A stretch of 64,000 nt of DNA from JAEUOS01 sp040382235 (lineage in GTDB: Bacteria > Pseudomonadota > Gammaproteobacteria > Burkholderiales > JAEUOS01), in the NCBI GenBank assembly GCA_040382235.1, contig JBEIFV010000001.1, positions 1 through 64,000 on the forward strand. The letters are read 5' to 3'. Numbering within the stretch: the stretch's first letter is position 1; the number at the start of each line of letters is the position of its first letter. Of the stretch, positions 1-8,673 are shown one piece after another. The notes beneath the pieces were generated by a model. That model ran no database searches, was not told the DNA's origin, and saw only the letters and a list, made by a program, of their open reading frames with translations. A program made the translations under genes and the position numbers.

Positions 1-43
1 GTATGGCAGCCTGTTGCGCGCCGCCGGCGTGCAGCCGGACTGA
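1..43 (+). CDS. C-terminal stub of a probable Bug/TctC solute receptor
   Basis: Only the last 13 codons are present, reading YGSLLRAAGVQPD before a TGA at 41-43; the frame begins at base 2. The pattern of an aromatic residue, a basic/hydrophobic helix and a terminal G-x-x-P-D/E resembles the C-termini of tripartite tricarboxylate transporter receptors, including the one ending at 59809 in this window (DAGIEPE). The stub lies 29 bases before the next gene on the same strand and could be the upstream gene of that operon. The assignment is tentative because so little is visible. Confidence 0.4.
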   Translation, partial: YGSLLRAAGVQPD

Positions 44-72
44 CGCGCCCGGTGCCAGGCGGAGACCCTCCC

Positions 73-1176
73 ATGGCCAGCGCCCTGTTCCAGCCCTTCA
101 CGATGCGCGGCCTCACCCTGCCCAACCGCATCGTGATATCGCCCTTGTGCCAGTACAGCGCGGTGGACGGCTGCGCCACCGACTGGCACCTGATCCACCT
201 GGGCCACCTCGCACTGTCGGGCGCCGGCCTCTTGATTCTCGAAGCCACCGCGGTGGAACCGCGCGGACGCATCAGCCGCGAATGCCTCGGCCTGTACTCC
301 GACGCCTGCGAGGAAGCGCTGGCGCGGGTGCTCGCCACCGTGCGGCGCTACAGTCCCATGCCGATCGGCATACAGCTCGCGCATGCCGGCCGCAAGGGGT
401 CGCAGAAAAAGCCGACCGAAGGGCGCGGCAACGTGCCTGTGGCCGAAGGCGGCTGGCAGACGGTGGCGCCTTCGGCCATCGCCTTCATTCCCGAATGGCA
501 GACGCCAGCGGCGCTCGATCGCGCCGGGATGGATGGCGTGACCGCCGCCTTTGTCGACGCCACGCGGCGCGCCGACCGCGTCGGCCTGGACATGATCGAG
601 CTGCACTTCGCGCACGGCTACCTGATGAGCTCGTTCCTTTCGCCGCTCGCCAACCGGCGCGATGACGAATACGGCGGGTCGGCTGCAAACCGCATCCGCT
701 TCCCGCTCGAGGTGTTCAAGGCGGTGCGCGCCGCATGGCCGGCGCACAAGCCGCTGGGCGTGCGCTGCAACGGCACCGACTGGGACTACGCCGGCATCAC
801 GCCGGACGACGCGGTGGCGTTCTCGGCGGCGCTCGGCCGGCTCGGCTGCGACTATGTCGATGCTTCGTCCGGCGGCAACAGCATGGCGCGCATACCGCTG
901 GCAGCGGGCTACCAGGTGCCGTTCGCCGCGCGCATCAGGCGCGAAGCCGGCCTGCCGACCATGGCCGTCGGCCTGATCCGCGATCCGTCGCATGCCGAGG
1001 CCATCGTCGCAGGCGGCGAGGCGGACATGGTCGCGCTGGGGCGCGGCATGCTCAACGACCCGCGCTGGCCCTGGCATGCGGCCGAAGACCTCGGCGCCAC
1101 CGTGGACCACCCCCCGCAATACTTCCGTGCCGTGACGCGCGCAGGCGTGGCCCAGCATTTCGCGAAATCCTCCTGA
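73..1176 (+). CDS. NADH:flavin oxidoreductase, Old Yellow Enzyme family (YqjM-like)
   Basis: A 367-residue FMN-dependent TIM-barrel oxidoreductase. Seen: the N-terminal LPNRIVISPLCQYSA segment with a Cys at residue 26, the position of the redox-tuning Cys of YqjM-type ene-reductases; QLAHAGRK near residue 101; HFAHGYL followed by FLSPLANRRDDEYGGS, a hallmark of the family; and a C-terminal ALGRGMLNDP phosphate-binding segment. The family reduces activated C=C bonds with NAD(P)H, while relatives act on imine or aryl substrates. I chose ATG 73 because GGAGA lies eight bases upstream; an in-frame GTG at 52 would add seven residues without a better site. It is the first complete gene of a same-strand run that includes a Bug receptor, HyuAB and a CoA ligase, so a role in degrading one imported compound is inferred; the substrate is unknown. 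Confidence 0.88.
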   Translation: MASALFQPFTMRGLTLPNRIVISPLCQYSAVDGCATDWHLIHLGHLALSGAGLLILEATAVEPRGRISRECLGLYSDACEEALARVLATVRRYSPMPIGIQLAHAGRKGSQKKPTEGRGNVPVAEGGWQTVAPSAIAFIPEWQTPAALDRAGMDGVTAAFVDATRRADRVGLDMIELHFAHGYLMSSFLSPLANRRDDEYGGSAANRIRFPLEVFKAVRAAWPAHKPLGVRCNGTDWDYAGITPDDAVAFSAALGRLGCDYVDASSGGNSMARIPLAAGYQVPFAARIRREAGLPTMAVGLIRDPSHAEAIVAGGEADMVALGRGMLNDPRWPWHAAEDLGATVDHPPQYFRAVTRAGVAQHFAKSS

Positions 1177-1189
1177 AAGGATGCTCATC

Positions 1190-2161
1190 ATGAAGACCTT
1201 CTTTCGCATCATTGCTTCTATCGCGGCCGGCTGCGCGCTGGCGGGCAACGCCTGCGCGCAGGAATATCCGCGCGGCCCGGTCAAGATCATCGTGCCCTAC
1301 CCGGCCGGCGGCTACACCGACATCCTGGGGCGCATGGTGGGCGCCGGGTTGCAGCAGCGCCTGGGGCAGGCATTCATCGTCGAAAACAAGCCTGGCGCCG
1401 CGACGGCACTGGCCGCCGAACAGGTGGCCAATTCGGCACCCGACGGTCACACGCTGATGATGGTGACCGTCACCACCATGGCGATGAACCCGCTCACCAT
1501 GAAGGACCTGCGCTACAAACCCGAGCAACTGGCGCCGGTGGCCCTGGTGGCGCGCCAGCCGTTCATGCTGGTGGCCTCCAAGGAGTTCCCGCCCAACAAC
1601 GTGCGCGAACTGATCGCCTATGCCAAGGCCAATCCGGGCAAGACCAACTGGGCCACCCAAGGCGTGGCGGGCTCCTCGCACCTGGTGGGCGAGCTGCTCA
1701 AGTCACTTGCCGGCATCGACCTGTTCGCGGTGCACTACAAGGGCAGCACGCCGGCCAACATCGACATCATGGCCGGCCGCGCCGACCTGCATTTCGATGG
1801 CGTCGGCACTTCGCTCGGCAACGTGGCGAGCAAGCGCGTCAAGCCAATCGCCATCACCTCCGAGCGCCGCATGGCCGCCAACCCGGACATCCCGACCTTC
1901 GTCGAATCGGGCCTGGCGAAGATGGTGGCCTATTCCTGGTACGGCATCGTCGCGCCGGCAGCCACGCCGCAACCAGTGATCACCCGGCTCAACGAGGAAA
2001 TCAACCGCTACACGCAGCAGAAGGACACCGCCGAACGCATGGCGCGCGACGGCTCCGAGGTCGGCAACATGACGCCGGCGCAGTTCGCGAAAATGATCGC
2101 CGAGGAAGCCGAGATGTGGCGCCAGGTGCTGGCGCCACTCAACATCAAGTTCGAGCCATGA
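1190..2161 (+). CDS. Bug/TctC-family tripartite tricarboxylate transporter receptor
   Basis: A 323-residue periplasmic solute-binding protein. It opens with a signal peptide (Lys at position 2, hydrophobic stretch FFRIIASIAAGCALAG, cleavage likely after NACAQ), followed by the typical YPRGPVKIIVPYPAGGYTDILGR, which shapes the carboxylate-binding pocket in this family. The ATG at 1190 is preferred over that at 1181 because AAAGGA lies at 1176-1181. No TctA or TctB membrane components are encoded in the window, as is common for the many orphan Bug proteins of Burkholderiales. It sits 13 bases after the OYE gene and 19 bases before hyuA, so it probably binds the substrate or an intermediate of that operon. 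Confidence 0.9.
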   Translation: MKTFFRIIASIAAGCALAGNACAQEYPRGPVKIIVPYPAGGYTDILGRMVGAGLQQRLGQAFIVENKPGAATALAAEQVANSAPDGHTLMMVTVTTMAMNPLTMKDLRYKPEQLAPVALVARQPFMLVASKEFPPNNVRELIAYAKANPGKTNWATQGVAGSSHLVGELLKSLAGIDLFAVHYKGSTPANIDIMAGRADLHFDGVGTSLGNVASKRVKPIAITSERRMAANPDIPTFVESGLAKMVAYSWYGIVAPAATPQPVITRLNEEINRYTQQKDTAERMARDGSEVGNMTPAQFAKMIAEEAEMWRQVLAPLNIKFEP

Positions 2162-2180
2162 ACACGGGAGTTGCAATCGC

Positions 2181-4214
2181 ATGAGAGTCGGCATTGAAGT
2201 CGGCGGCACCTTCACCGACCTGATCGCCATCGACGGCGATCGCGTGCTGGTCACCAAGGTGCCGAGCGTGCCGGCGCGACCCGAGGAAGGCGTGTTCGCC
2301 GCGTTGGCCGCCGCCAGCATCCCGCTGGATCGGGTGACCGACCTGGTGCATGGTTCAACGGTAGCCACCAATGCGGTGCTCGAGCGCAAGGGTGCTCTCA
2401 CCGCCTTTGTCACCACCGCCGGTTTCCGCGACCTGCTCCTGATACAGCGCCAGGACCGCCCAAAGGTTTACGAGCTTCTCTACAAGAAGCCGGTGCCGGT
2501 CGTCGAGCGGCGCGACGTCATCGAGATCGCCGAGCGCATGCTGGCCGATGGCAATGCCGTCCAGACGCTCGACGAGGCGCACGCCGAGGACGTGCTGGCC
2601 AAGGCGCTGGCTGCGCGGCCGTTCAAAGCGGTGGCGGTGTGCTTTCTCAATGCCTATGCCAACCCGGCGCACGAGCATGCGGTCGCCGCGATCATCCGGC
2701 GGCGCTTCCCGCACATGTTCGTGAGCTGCTCGGCGGACATCAGCCGCGAGTTCCGCGAGTACGAGCGCGCTTCCACCACAGCGTTGTCAGCCTACGTTCA
2801 GCCGATCATCGACAGCTACATCGGGCGCTTCGAGGAACGCCTGGCAAGCGAGGGCTTCCGCGGCCGCTTTTCGATCATGCAGTCCAACGGCGGGCGCCTG
2901 CCGGCGGCGGCCATCCGCAAGAACGCCATCTCGGCCCTGTTCTCCGGCCCGGCCGCCGGCGTCACCGGCGCGATCCGCCAGGCCGGTGCCTCGGGGCAGG
3001 CCAATCTCGTCACCTTCGACATGGGCGGCACCAGCACCGACGTGTGCCTGGTCACAGGCGGCAAGCCGCTGATTGCACCCGAGACCACCGTCGACGGCCT
3101 GCCGATCCGCACTCCGGTGGTAGACATCGCCTCGGTGGGTGCCGGCGGCGGCAGCATCGTCTGGCGCGACCCGGGCGGCATGCTGCGGGTCGGCCCGCGC
3201 TCGGCCGGCGCTGATCCCGGGCCGGCCTGCTACGGGCGCGGCGGCAGCGCGCCAACCGTCACCGATGCACACGTGATCCGCGGCACCATCCGGCCGGAAT
3301 CCTTCCTGGGCGGACGCATGCGACTCGACATCGATGCCGCGCGGCGCGCTTTCGCACCACTGGCGGAAGCCTTCGGCATGTCGCTCGAGGCGATCGCCGA
3401 CAGCGCCATCCGCCTGGCGGACGCCAACGTGGTGCGCGCCATCCAGCTCATCTCGACCGAACTCGGACGCGACCCGCGCGATTACGTGCTGGTGCCCTTC
3501 GGTGGTGCCGGCCCCTTGCATGCCGGACGGATCGCCGAGGATCTCGGCATCGCCACCATCGTGGTGCCGCAGAACGCCGGCGTGCTGTCGGCCTTCGGCC
3601 TGTTGGCCGCCGATTTCACGCAATACGAGACCATCACCCACCGCGTGACGGTGAGCGCGACGGCCGCACCCGCGATCAACCGGGTGCTCGACGAATTGCG
3701 CAGCCGGCTCAGCGGGCGCTTTCGCACGCTCGGTTTCGCGGGGGACCTGCAATTCAGCCACACACTGCAGATGCGCTTCGTCGGACAGGCCTTCGAAGTC
3801 GATGTGCCGCTCGCAAGCGAGGACTTGGCCGGGCTTGACGAAGCAGGCTTGCGCACCCATTTCGACCACGCGCACCGGCGTGTCTACATGGACGGCGGTG
3901 GCGCCGGCCTGGCCGGCAAGGGTATCGAGGTGGTCGGCCTGCGGGTCGGCGCCACCGCGCCCGAGGCCGCCATCCTGCCGCCCAAGGCACAGCCGCAGGC
4001 GGGGCGTGTGGACCGCCAGGTCACGCTGCACGAAAATCGCGCCGCGCGAACCTGCGCCGTGACCACGCGCGCCGCCATCGATGCCGCCGGCGGCATGGCA
4101 GGCCCGCTGCTGGTCGAGGACGACACCGCCACCATCTATGTCCCGCCGGGCTGGTCCGCACTTGGCGACGCCAGCGGCAACCTGATCCTGCAACGCACGA
4201 GAGAATCCGCATGA
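2181..4214 (+). CDS. hyuA: Hydantoinase/oxoprolinase A subunit (HyuA family)
   Basis: A 677-residue ATP-dependent hydantoinase/oxoprolinase-type large subunit. Seen: the N-terminal nucleotide-binding motif VGGTFTD (residues 7-13), FDMGGTSTD near residue 280, and VPFGGAGPLHA near residue 435, which together form the sugar-kinase-like ATPase core of HyuA, acetone carboxylase beta and 5-oxoprolinase. The family activates a carbonyl or carboxylate with ATP and works as a complex with HyuB. The gene overlaps hyuB by four bases (ATGA at 4211-4214), which implies coupled translation of the two subunits. True substrates in this family range from N-methylhydantoin to ketones and 5-oxoproline, and cannot be told from sequence alone. 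Confidence 0.9.
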   Translation: MRVGIEVGGTFTDLIAIDGDRVLVTKVPSVPARPEEGVFAALAAASIPLDRVTDLVHGSTVATNAVLERKGALTAFVTTAGFRDLLLIQRQDRPKVYELLYKKPVPVVERRDVIEIAERMLADGNAVQTLDEAHAEDVLAKALAARPFKAVAVCFLNAYANPAHEHAVAAIIRRRFPHMFVSCSADISREFREYERASTTALSAYVQPIIDSYIGRFEERLASEGFRGRFSIMQSNGGRLPAAAIRKNAISALFSGPAAGVTGAIRQAGASGQANLVTFDMGGTSTDVCLVTGGKPLIAPETTVDGLPIRTPVVDIASVGAGGGSIVWRDPGGMLRVGPRSAGADPGPACYGRGGSAPTVTDAHVIRGTIRPESFLGGRMRLDIDAARRAFAPLAEAFGMSLEAIADSAIRLADANVVRAIQLISTELGRDPRDYVLVPFGGAGPLHAGRIAEDLGIATIVVPQNAGVLSAFGLLAADFTQYETITHRVTVSATAAPAINRVLDELRSRLSGRFRTLGFAGDLQFSHTLQMRFVGQAFEVDVPLASEDLAGLDEAGLRTHFDHAHRRVYMDGGGAGLAGKGIEVVGLRVGATAPEAAILPPKAQPQAGRVDRQVTLHENRAARTCAVTTRAAIDAAGGMAGPLLVEDDTATIYVPPGWSALGDASGNLILQRTRESA

Positions 4215-5890
4215 CCAGTCTCGATCCGGTGGACTACGCGGTCATCAGCCAGGCGCTCCTCGCCGCCTCGCGCGAGATGGGCACCAAGCTGGTCCGCTCC
4301 GCCTATTCCAACATCGTGCGCGAGGCGCGCGATGCCTCCTGCGCCATCCTCGATCCCGCCGGCAACATCGTCGCCCAGTCCGAGATGGTGCCGATGCAAC
4401 TGGGATCGATGAATACCACCCTGCGCGCCTGCCTGGCGCAGTATCCGGCGCACACCCTGACCGATGACGACTTCCTGGTCAACAACCATCCGTTCCACGG
4501 CGGCCAGCACCTGCAGGACGTGTTCATATTCCGGCCGGTGTTCATCGAGGGCGAACTGGTGGCCTTTGCCGGCTCGACCGCGCACCACCTCGACCTGGGC
4601 GGCGGCAGCGCCGGGCTGAACGCGCTGGCCAGCGACGTCTACCAGGAAGGCCTGTTGCTGCCACCGCTCAAGTTCAGCCTCTCGCGCGACTGGAACGGCG
4701 GCAACTTCGAGCGCCTCCTGGCGGCGAACATCCGTGTGCCCGACCAGACCCTGGGCGACTTCAACGCGCAGTTCGCCGCAAAGGCGATCGGCATCGAGCG
4801 GGTACGCCAGTTGTGCGCCAAGTACGGCCTTGCGGCGGTCAAGGCGACCATGGCGGAACTGATCACATATTCCGAGCGCCAGCTGCGCGCGGCCATCCGC
4901 GCCCTGCCGGATGGCGTCTATTACGGCGAGGACGCCGGTGACGACATCGAGGGCAGCGGCGCGCCGCTCTGGGTGCGCGCCAAGGTCACCGTCGCCGGCG
5001 ACGAGATGGAAATCGATTTCGAGGGCACCTGCGCGCAGGTCGGGCGCAACATCAACTCACCGCTCGCCTCGACCGAATCGGCGGTGATGAGCTGCATCAA
5101 GGGTGTGCTGATCGGCGGTGACGTGCCTTTCAACGAAGGCAGCTTCCGGCCGATCCGGCTGAAGGTGCCGTACGGCAGCATCCTCAACCCACGGCCGCCC
5201 GCGCCGGTACGGGCGCGCATGCTGCCCTGCTACCGCGCCTACGACGCCGTCATGAAGGCGCTCGCCACGGTCAAGCCGCTGCCGGCGCGGGTGATCGCTT
5301 CCGGTTTCGACAACGCGCTCATCACCTGCCTGGCCCGCCTGTCCAACGGGCGCTACCGGGTCTGCCTGGAAACCTACGGCGGCGGCTTCGGCGCCTCCGC
5401 CACAGGCGACGGCGCCGACGGCATCGCCGCACCCCTGTCGAACACCACCAATTCGCCGATCGAAGCGCTCGACATGAACTTCGACTATTTCCGTATCGCC
5501 GGCTATGAACTGAACCCGTCCTCGTTCGGCCACGGACGCAGGCGCGGCGGGCTGGGCATGCGCCGCACCTACGAGATCACCGCCGATGACGTCGACTTCT
5601 CGCTCTATGGCGACCGCTTCGAGATCGCACCCGAGGGCCTCATGGGCGGCGGTGCCGGCGCGCTCTCGCATGCCATCGTATGGCGCGACGGCAGCATCAT
5701 CGATATCGACCTGAAACGCGGCACCCGACTGAGAAAGGGCGACCGGGTGGTGGTCTCGACCTCCGGCGGCGCCGGCTTCGGCGACCCGCGCGAGCGTGCC
5801 GCCGATCTGGTGCAAGGCGACATCGAACAGGGCGTGATCAACGCCGGCGTGGCGCGTGAGGTTTACGGGCACATACCGGCAAAGGGCTGA
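4211..5890 (+). CDS. hyuB: Hydantoinase/oxoprolinase B subunit (HyuB family)
   Basis: A 559-residue partner of HyuA. The N-terminal half has the family pattern of a conserved SAILDPAGNIVAQSEMVPMQLGSM block and NHPFHGGQHLQDVFIF, which carries the metal-binding histidine region of this family; the C-terminal half has the glycine-rich YGGGFGASATGDGAD and GGGAGAL segments. The length is usual for HyuB. The start overlaps the stop of hyuA. The stop at 5888-5890 is only four bases before the next start, so hyuAB, the amidohydrolase-like gene and the ligase are almost certainly one transcript. Confidence 0.9.
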   Translation: MTSLDPVDYAVISQALLAASREMGTKLVRSAYSNIVREARDASCAILDPAGNIVAQSEMVPMQLGSMNTTLRACLAQYPAHTLTDDDFLVNNHPFHGGQHLQDVFIFRPVFIEGELVAFAGSTAHHLDLGGGSAGLNALASDVYQEGLLLPPLKFSLSRDWNGGNFERLLAANIRVPDQTLGDFNAQFAAKAIGIERVRQLCAKYGLAAVKATMAELITYSERQLRAAIRALPDGVYYGEDAGDDIEGSGAPLWVRAKVTVAGDEMEIDFEGTCAQVGRNINSPLASTESAVMSCIKGVLIGGDVPFNEGSFRPIRLKVPYGSILNPRPPAPVRARMLPCYRAYDAVMKALATVKPLPARVIASGFDNALITCLARLSNGRYRVCLETYGGGFGASATGDGADGIAAPLSNTTNSPIEALDMNFDYFRIAGYELNPSSFGHGRRRGGLGMRRTYEITADDVDFSLYGDRFEIAPEGLMGGGAGALSHAIVWRDGSIIDIDLKRGTRLRKGDRVVVSTSGGAGFGDPRERAADLVQGDIEQGVINAGVAREVYGHIPAKG

Positions 5891-5894
5891 CAGC

Positions 5895-6755
5895 ATGTTC
5901 ATCGACTACGGCAGCAAACCTCCGACCCGCGCCTTCAATCCGCCGCAGACCGCACACCTGGCCAATTACCGGCGGGTGTACGCGAAAAGCGAATCACGCG
6001 TCGACAAGCCCGCAAGCGAGAAGGTCGCACTGGCGAAGTACCTCAAGAGCTACGAGAAGCTTGGCGCCAAACATGTGGTGATCAAGGCGCGCGACAACGA
6101 AACCACCTTCGGCCTCAAGGTCAGGAACGAAGATGTCGCCGCGTTCTGCAAAAAGCACGGGCCGCGCTTCGTCGGCTTCGCCGGCGTCGATCCGCACAAG
6201 GGCATGGCGGCAGTGCGCGAACTCGAAACCGCGGTGCGCGAACTGGGTCTACGCGGCCTGAACCTGCAATGCTTCGAGCTCAAGCTCGCCATCAACGACA
6301 AGCGCATGTATCCGCTGTACGCCAAATGCGTGGAGCTCGACATCCCGGTCAACATCCACTGCGGCATCAATTTTTCGACCGCGTCGCAGATGGACTACGG
6401 TCGCCCCGCGTACCTCGACGAAGTGATGCTGCATTTCCCGGAGTTGCGCGTGTGCGCCTCGCCGCCGGGCTGGCCATGGATAGAGGAACTCATCGGCGTG
6501 GCCTGGCGCCATCCCAACGTGTACATCGGCGTGGTCGCGGTTCGCCCCAAGCTGCTGGCGCTCGAGGATTCCGGCTACCGGCCGTTGCTCACCTATGGCA
6601 CCAAGGTCCTGCAGGACAAGATTCTCACCGGCACCGCCTACCCGATGCAGCCGGTCGAACAGGCCTACGCCGAGTTCGACGCCCTGCCCTTGCCCGATGC
6701 CATCCGGCGCAAGTGGATGCATGACAACAGCGCGCGTTTCCTGGGGCTTGCCTGA
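5895..6755 (+). CDS. Amidohydrolase-fold protein with degraded metal site
   Basis: A 286-residue member of the amidohydrolase 2 (ACMSD-like) group, recognised by its overall layout: a start resembling I-D-x-H-x-H-P-P, NIHCGIN in the middle, GWPWIEELIGVAWRHPNVYI, and GTxYPM near the end. Three of the four usual metal-site elements are altered. The N-terminal HxH is replaced (MFIDYGSKPP), the expected SHGG before WPW reads SPPG, and the expected aspartate of GTDYP is alanine (GTAYP); only the NIH histidine remains. Family knowledge says such residues hold the catalytic metal, so I infer a metal-independent or non-catalytic role. The ATG at 5895 is chosen over an upstream in-frame ATG at 5856 that would overlap hyuB. 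It lies between hyuB and the ligase in one operon. Confidence 0.8.
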   Translation: MFIDYGSKPPTRAFNPPQTAHLANYRRVYAKSESRVDKPASEKVALAKYLKSYEKLGAKHVVIKARDNETTFGLKVRNEDVAAFCKKHGPRFVGFAGVDPHKGMAAVRELETAVRELGLRGLNLQCFELKLAINDKRMYPLYAKCVELDIPVNIHCGINFSTASQMDYGRPAYLDEVMLHFPELRVCASPPGWPWIEELIGVAWRHPNVYIGVVAVRPKLLALEDSGYRPLLTYGTKVLQDKILTGTAYPMQPVEQAYAEFDALPLPDAIRRKWMHDNSARFLGLA

Positions 6756-8408
6756 ATGCAGAAGCCCATCCAGCCAGACTGGCGCATCGCGCGTTACAGC
6801 GCCGACCCGCTGCAACGTTGCCGCCAGCTCGAAGCCGAGCCCCTGCCAACCTCGACAGCGGCGCTGCTCGACCAGGCCGCAGCAGAAGTGCCGGACCGGC
6901 TGGCCTGGCACTTCATCGACAGTGGCGAGACCGCCACCTATCGCGAAGTGCGGGCCATGGTCAACCGGGTGGCCGCCGGCCTGGCCGGCCTGGGCGTGCG
7001 CAAGGGTACGCATGTGGCGATGATGGTGCCCAACGTGCCGCAATTCCCGCTCACCTGGCTGGCGATCGGCCGGCTCGGGGCGGTGCTGGTGCCGGTAAAT
7101 GTCTCCTACACCGGCCGCGAGTTGGACTACATCATCAACGACGGGCGCGCGGAATACCTGGTGATCGCCGAGGAGTTCCTGCCGACGCTCGACACGATGG
7201 TGCAGCGCCCCCCCCACCTGACCGACACGCGCGTGATCGTGGTCGGCCGCGCACGTTCCGGCATGCACGACTGGCAGGCCGTGCACGATGCCGGCGACCC
7301 GGCCTACCGCGCCCCCGAGCCGGTCGGACTCGACGACCTGCTCAATATCCAATACACCTCGGGTACCACCGGCTTTCCCAAGGGAGTCCTGCAGGCGCAG
7401 CGCTACTGGATCACGCAGAGCAAGATCAACGCCTTCCGTGACGGCCTGGCCTATGAACGCATCCTGATTTCCACGCCGTTCTATTACATGGACCCGCAGT
7501 GGCTGCTGCTGATGGCCTTCCACCAGCGCGCCACCGCCTTCATTGCCGCGAAGCAGAGCACCAGCCGCTATACCGAATGGCTGCGCACCTGGAACATCCA
7601 GTTTTCGCTGATGCCCGCCGAGGTAATGTTCAAGAACCCGCCCTCGCCTGAAGACGGTGACAACCAGATCCGCCGCGTCAATGTCTACGGCTTGCGCCGC
7701 GAAATCCACGCCGCGGTGGAGAAGCGCTTCAACGTCAATGCGCGCGAGGCCTTCGGCATGACCGAGCTGGGCTCGGCCACCTTCATGCCGCTGGAGGTGG
7801 AGGACATGACCGGATCGGGCTCGTGCGGCATGGTAGGGCCGTTTCGCCAGTGCAAGGTCGTGGACAGCGAGGGGCGTGAAGTGGCGCGCGGTGAAATCGG
7901 CGAGCTCATCGTGCGCGGCAGCGGCATCCTCAAGGGCTACTTCAACAAGCCGGAGGCGACCCGCGAGTCTTTTTTCGGCGACTGGTTCCGCACCGGCGAC
8001 CTGTTCCGCCAGGACCAGCGCGGCTATTTCTACATCGTCGGACGGGTCAAGGAGATGATTCGCCGCAGCTCGGAGAACATCGCCGCGCGCGAAGTCGAAG
8101 CGGTGTTGAAGGACATGCCGGAGATCGTCGAGGCGGCAGTGCTGGGCGTGCCCGACGAGGTCCGAAAGGAGGAGGTCAAGGCCTACGTGATACTCAAGCC
8201 GGGGCTGACGCCAGAGGACGTGCCGCCGCAAGCCATCATCGAGCATGCGCGCAAGCAGTTGGCGGCATTCAAGGTGCCGCGCTACATCGAGTACCGCAGC
8301 GAGTTCCCGCGCACGCCATCGAACAAGATCAGGAAGCCAGTGCTGCAGCAGGAAAAGCCCGACCTGCGCAGCGATAGCTGGGATCGGGTCGACGGCGTCT
8401 GGCGTTGA
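6756..8408 (+). CDS. Acyl-CoA ligase (AMP-forming)
   Basis: A 550-residue member of the adenylate-forming superfamily. Seen: the P-loop-like YTSGTTGFPKG (about residues 200-210), an AFGMTELG adenine-binding block, the TGDLFRQD hinge region near residue 413, and PSNKIRK near the C-terminus with the catalytic lysine. The family converts a carboxylate, ATP and CoA into acyl-CoA, AMP and pyrophosphate. The ATG directly abuts the stop of the amidohydrolase-like gene. In this operon it would activate a carboxylic acid produced by the preceding enzymes. The acid-binding pocket is not diagnostic by eye. Confidence 0.88.
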   Translation: MQKPIQPDWRIARYSADPLQRCRQLEAEPLPTSTAALLDQAAAEVPDRLAWHFIDSGETATYREVRAMVNRVAAGLAGLGVRKGTHVAMMVPNVPQFPLTWLAIGRLGAVLVPVNVSYTGRELDYIINDGRAEYLVIAEEFLPTLDTMVQRPPHLTDTRVIVVGRARSGMHDWQAVHDAGDPAYRAPEPVGLDDLLNIQYTSGTTGFPKGVLQAQRYWITQSKINAFRDGLAYERILISTPFYYMDPQWLLLMAFHQRATAFIAAKQSTSRYTEWLRTWNIQFSLMPAEVMFKNPPSPEDGDNQIRRVNVYGLRREIHAAVEKRFNVNAREAFGMTELGSATFMPLEVEDMTGSGSCGMVGPFRQCKVVDSEGREVARGEIGELIVRGSGILKGYFNKPEATRESFFGDWFRTGDLFRQDQRGYFYIVGRVKEMIRRSSENIAAREVEAVLKDMPEIVEAAVLGVPDEVRKEEVKAYVILKPGLTPEDVPPQAIIEHARKQLAAFKVPRYIEYRSEFPRTPSNKIRKPVLQQEKPDLRSDSWDRVDGVWR

Positions 8409-8608
8409 AGCCGCCCGAGGTTCGCGGCAAACGGCGCTTTTTCGTTGCTAACTCTTGTCACTGTTTGCGCCGCAGGTAGCAATGTTCATCATTTCCTCAC
8501 AAACCTTGATCTATACGCGCCAAACCTGGCTGCGGCGGATCAAAAGCGATCACCCCTGGGAGGTACTCAGACTTCGGATGTTTACATATTCATATTAATA
8601 TCCGTTTC

Positions 8609-8652
8609 TTGCCATATATAGAATAATTATGAAACAATAGCGAATATGGCAA
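8609..8652. promoter_or_regulatory. Inverted repeat upstream of the XRE-ImmA gene
   Basis: TTGCCATAT at 8609-8617 recurs as its exact reverse complement ATATGGCAA at 8644-8652, with a 26-base AT-rich spacer. It ends 21 bases before the XRE-ImmA start, within the conspicuously AT-rich 8580-8670 stretch that probably holds the promoter. XRE-type antitoxins usually repress their own operon, so an operator is the simplest reading; a hairpin in the leader RNA is the alternative. Confidence 0.5.
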
Positions 8653-8673
8653 CGAGAGAGTTGGGATATTCAA

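Noticed and set aside
6249..8246. A 665-codon open frame on the minus strand
   Set aside because: It mirrors the CoA ligase and amidohydrolase-like genes and is rich in His, Arg and Gly, the usual antisense shadow of high-GC genes.
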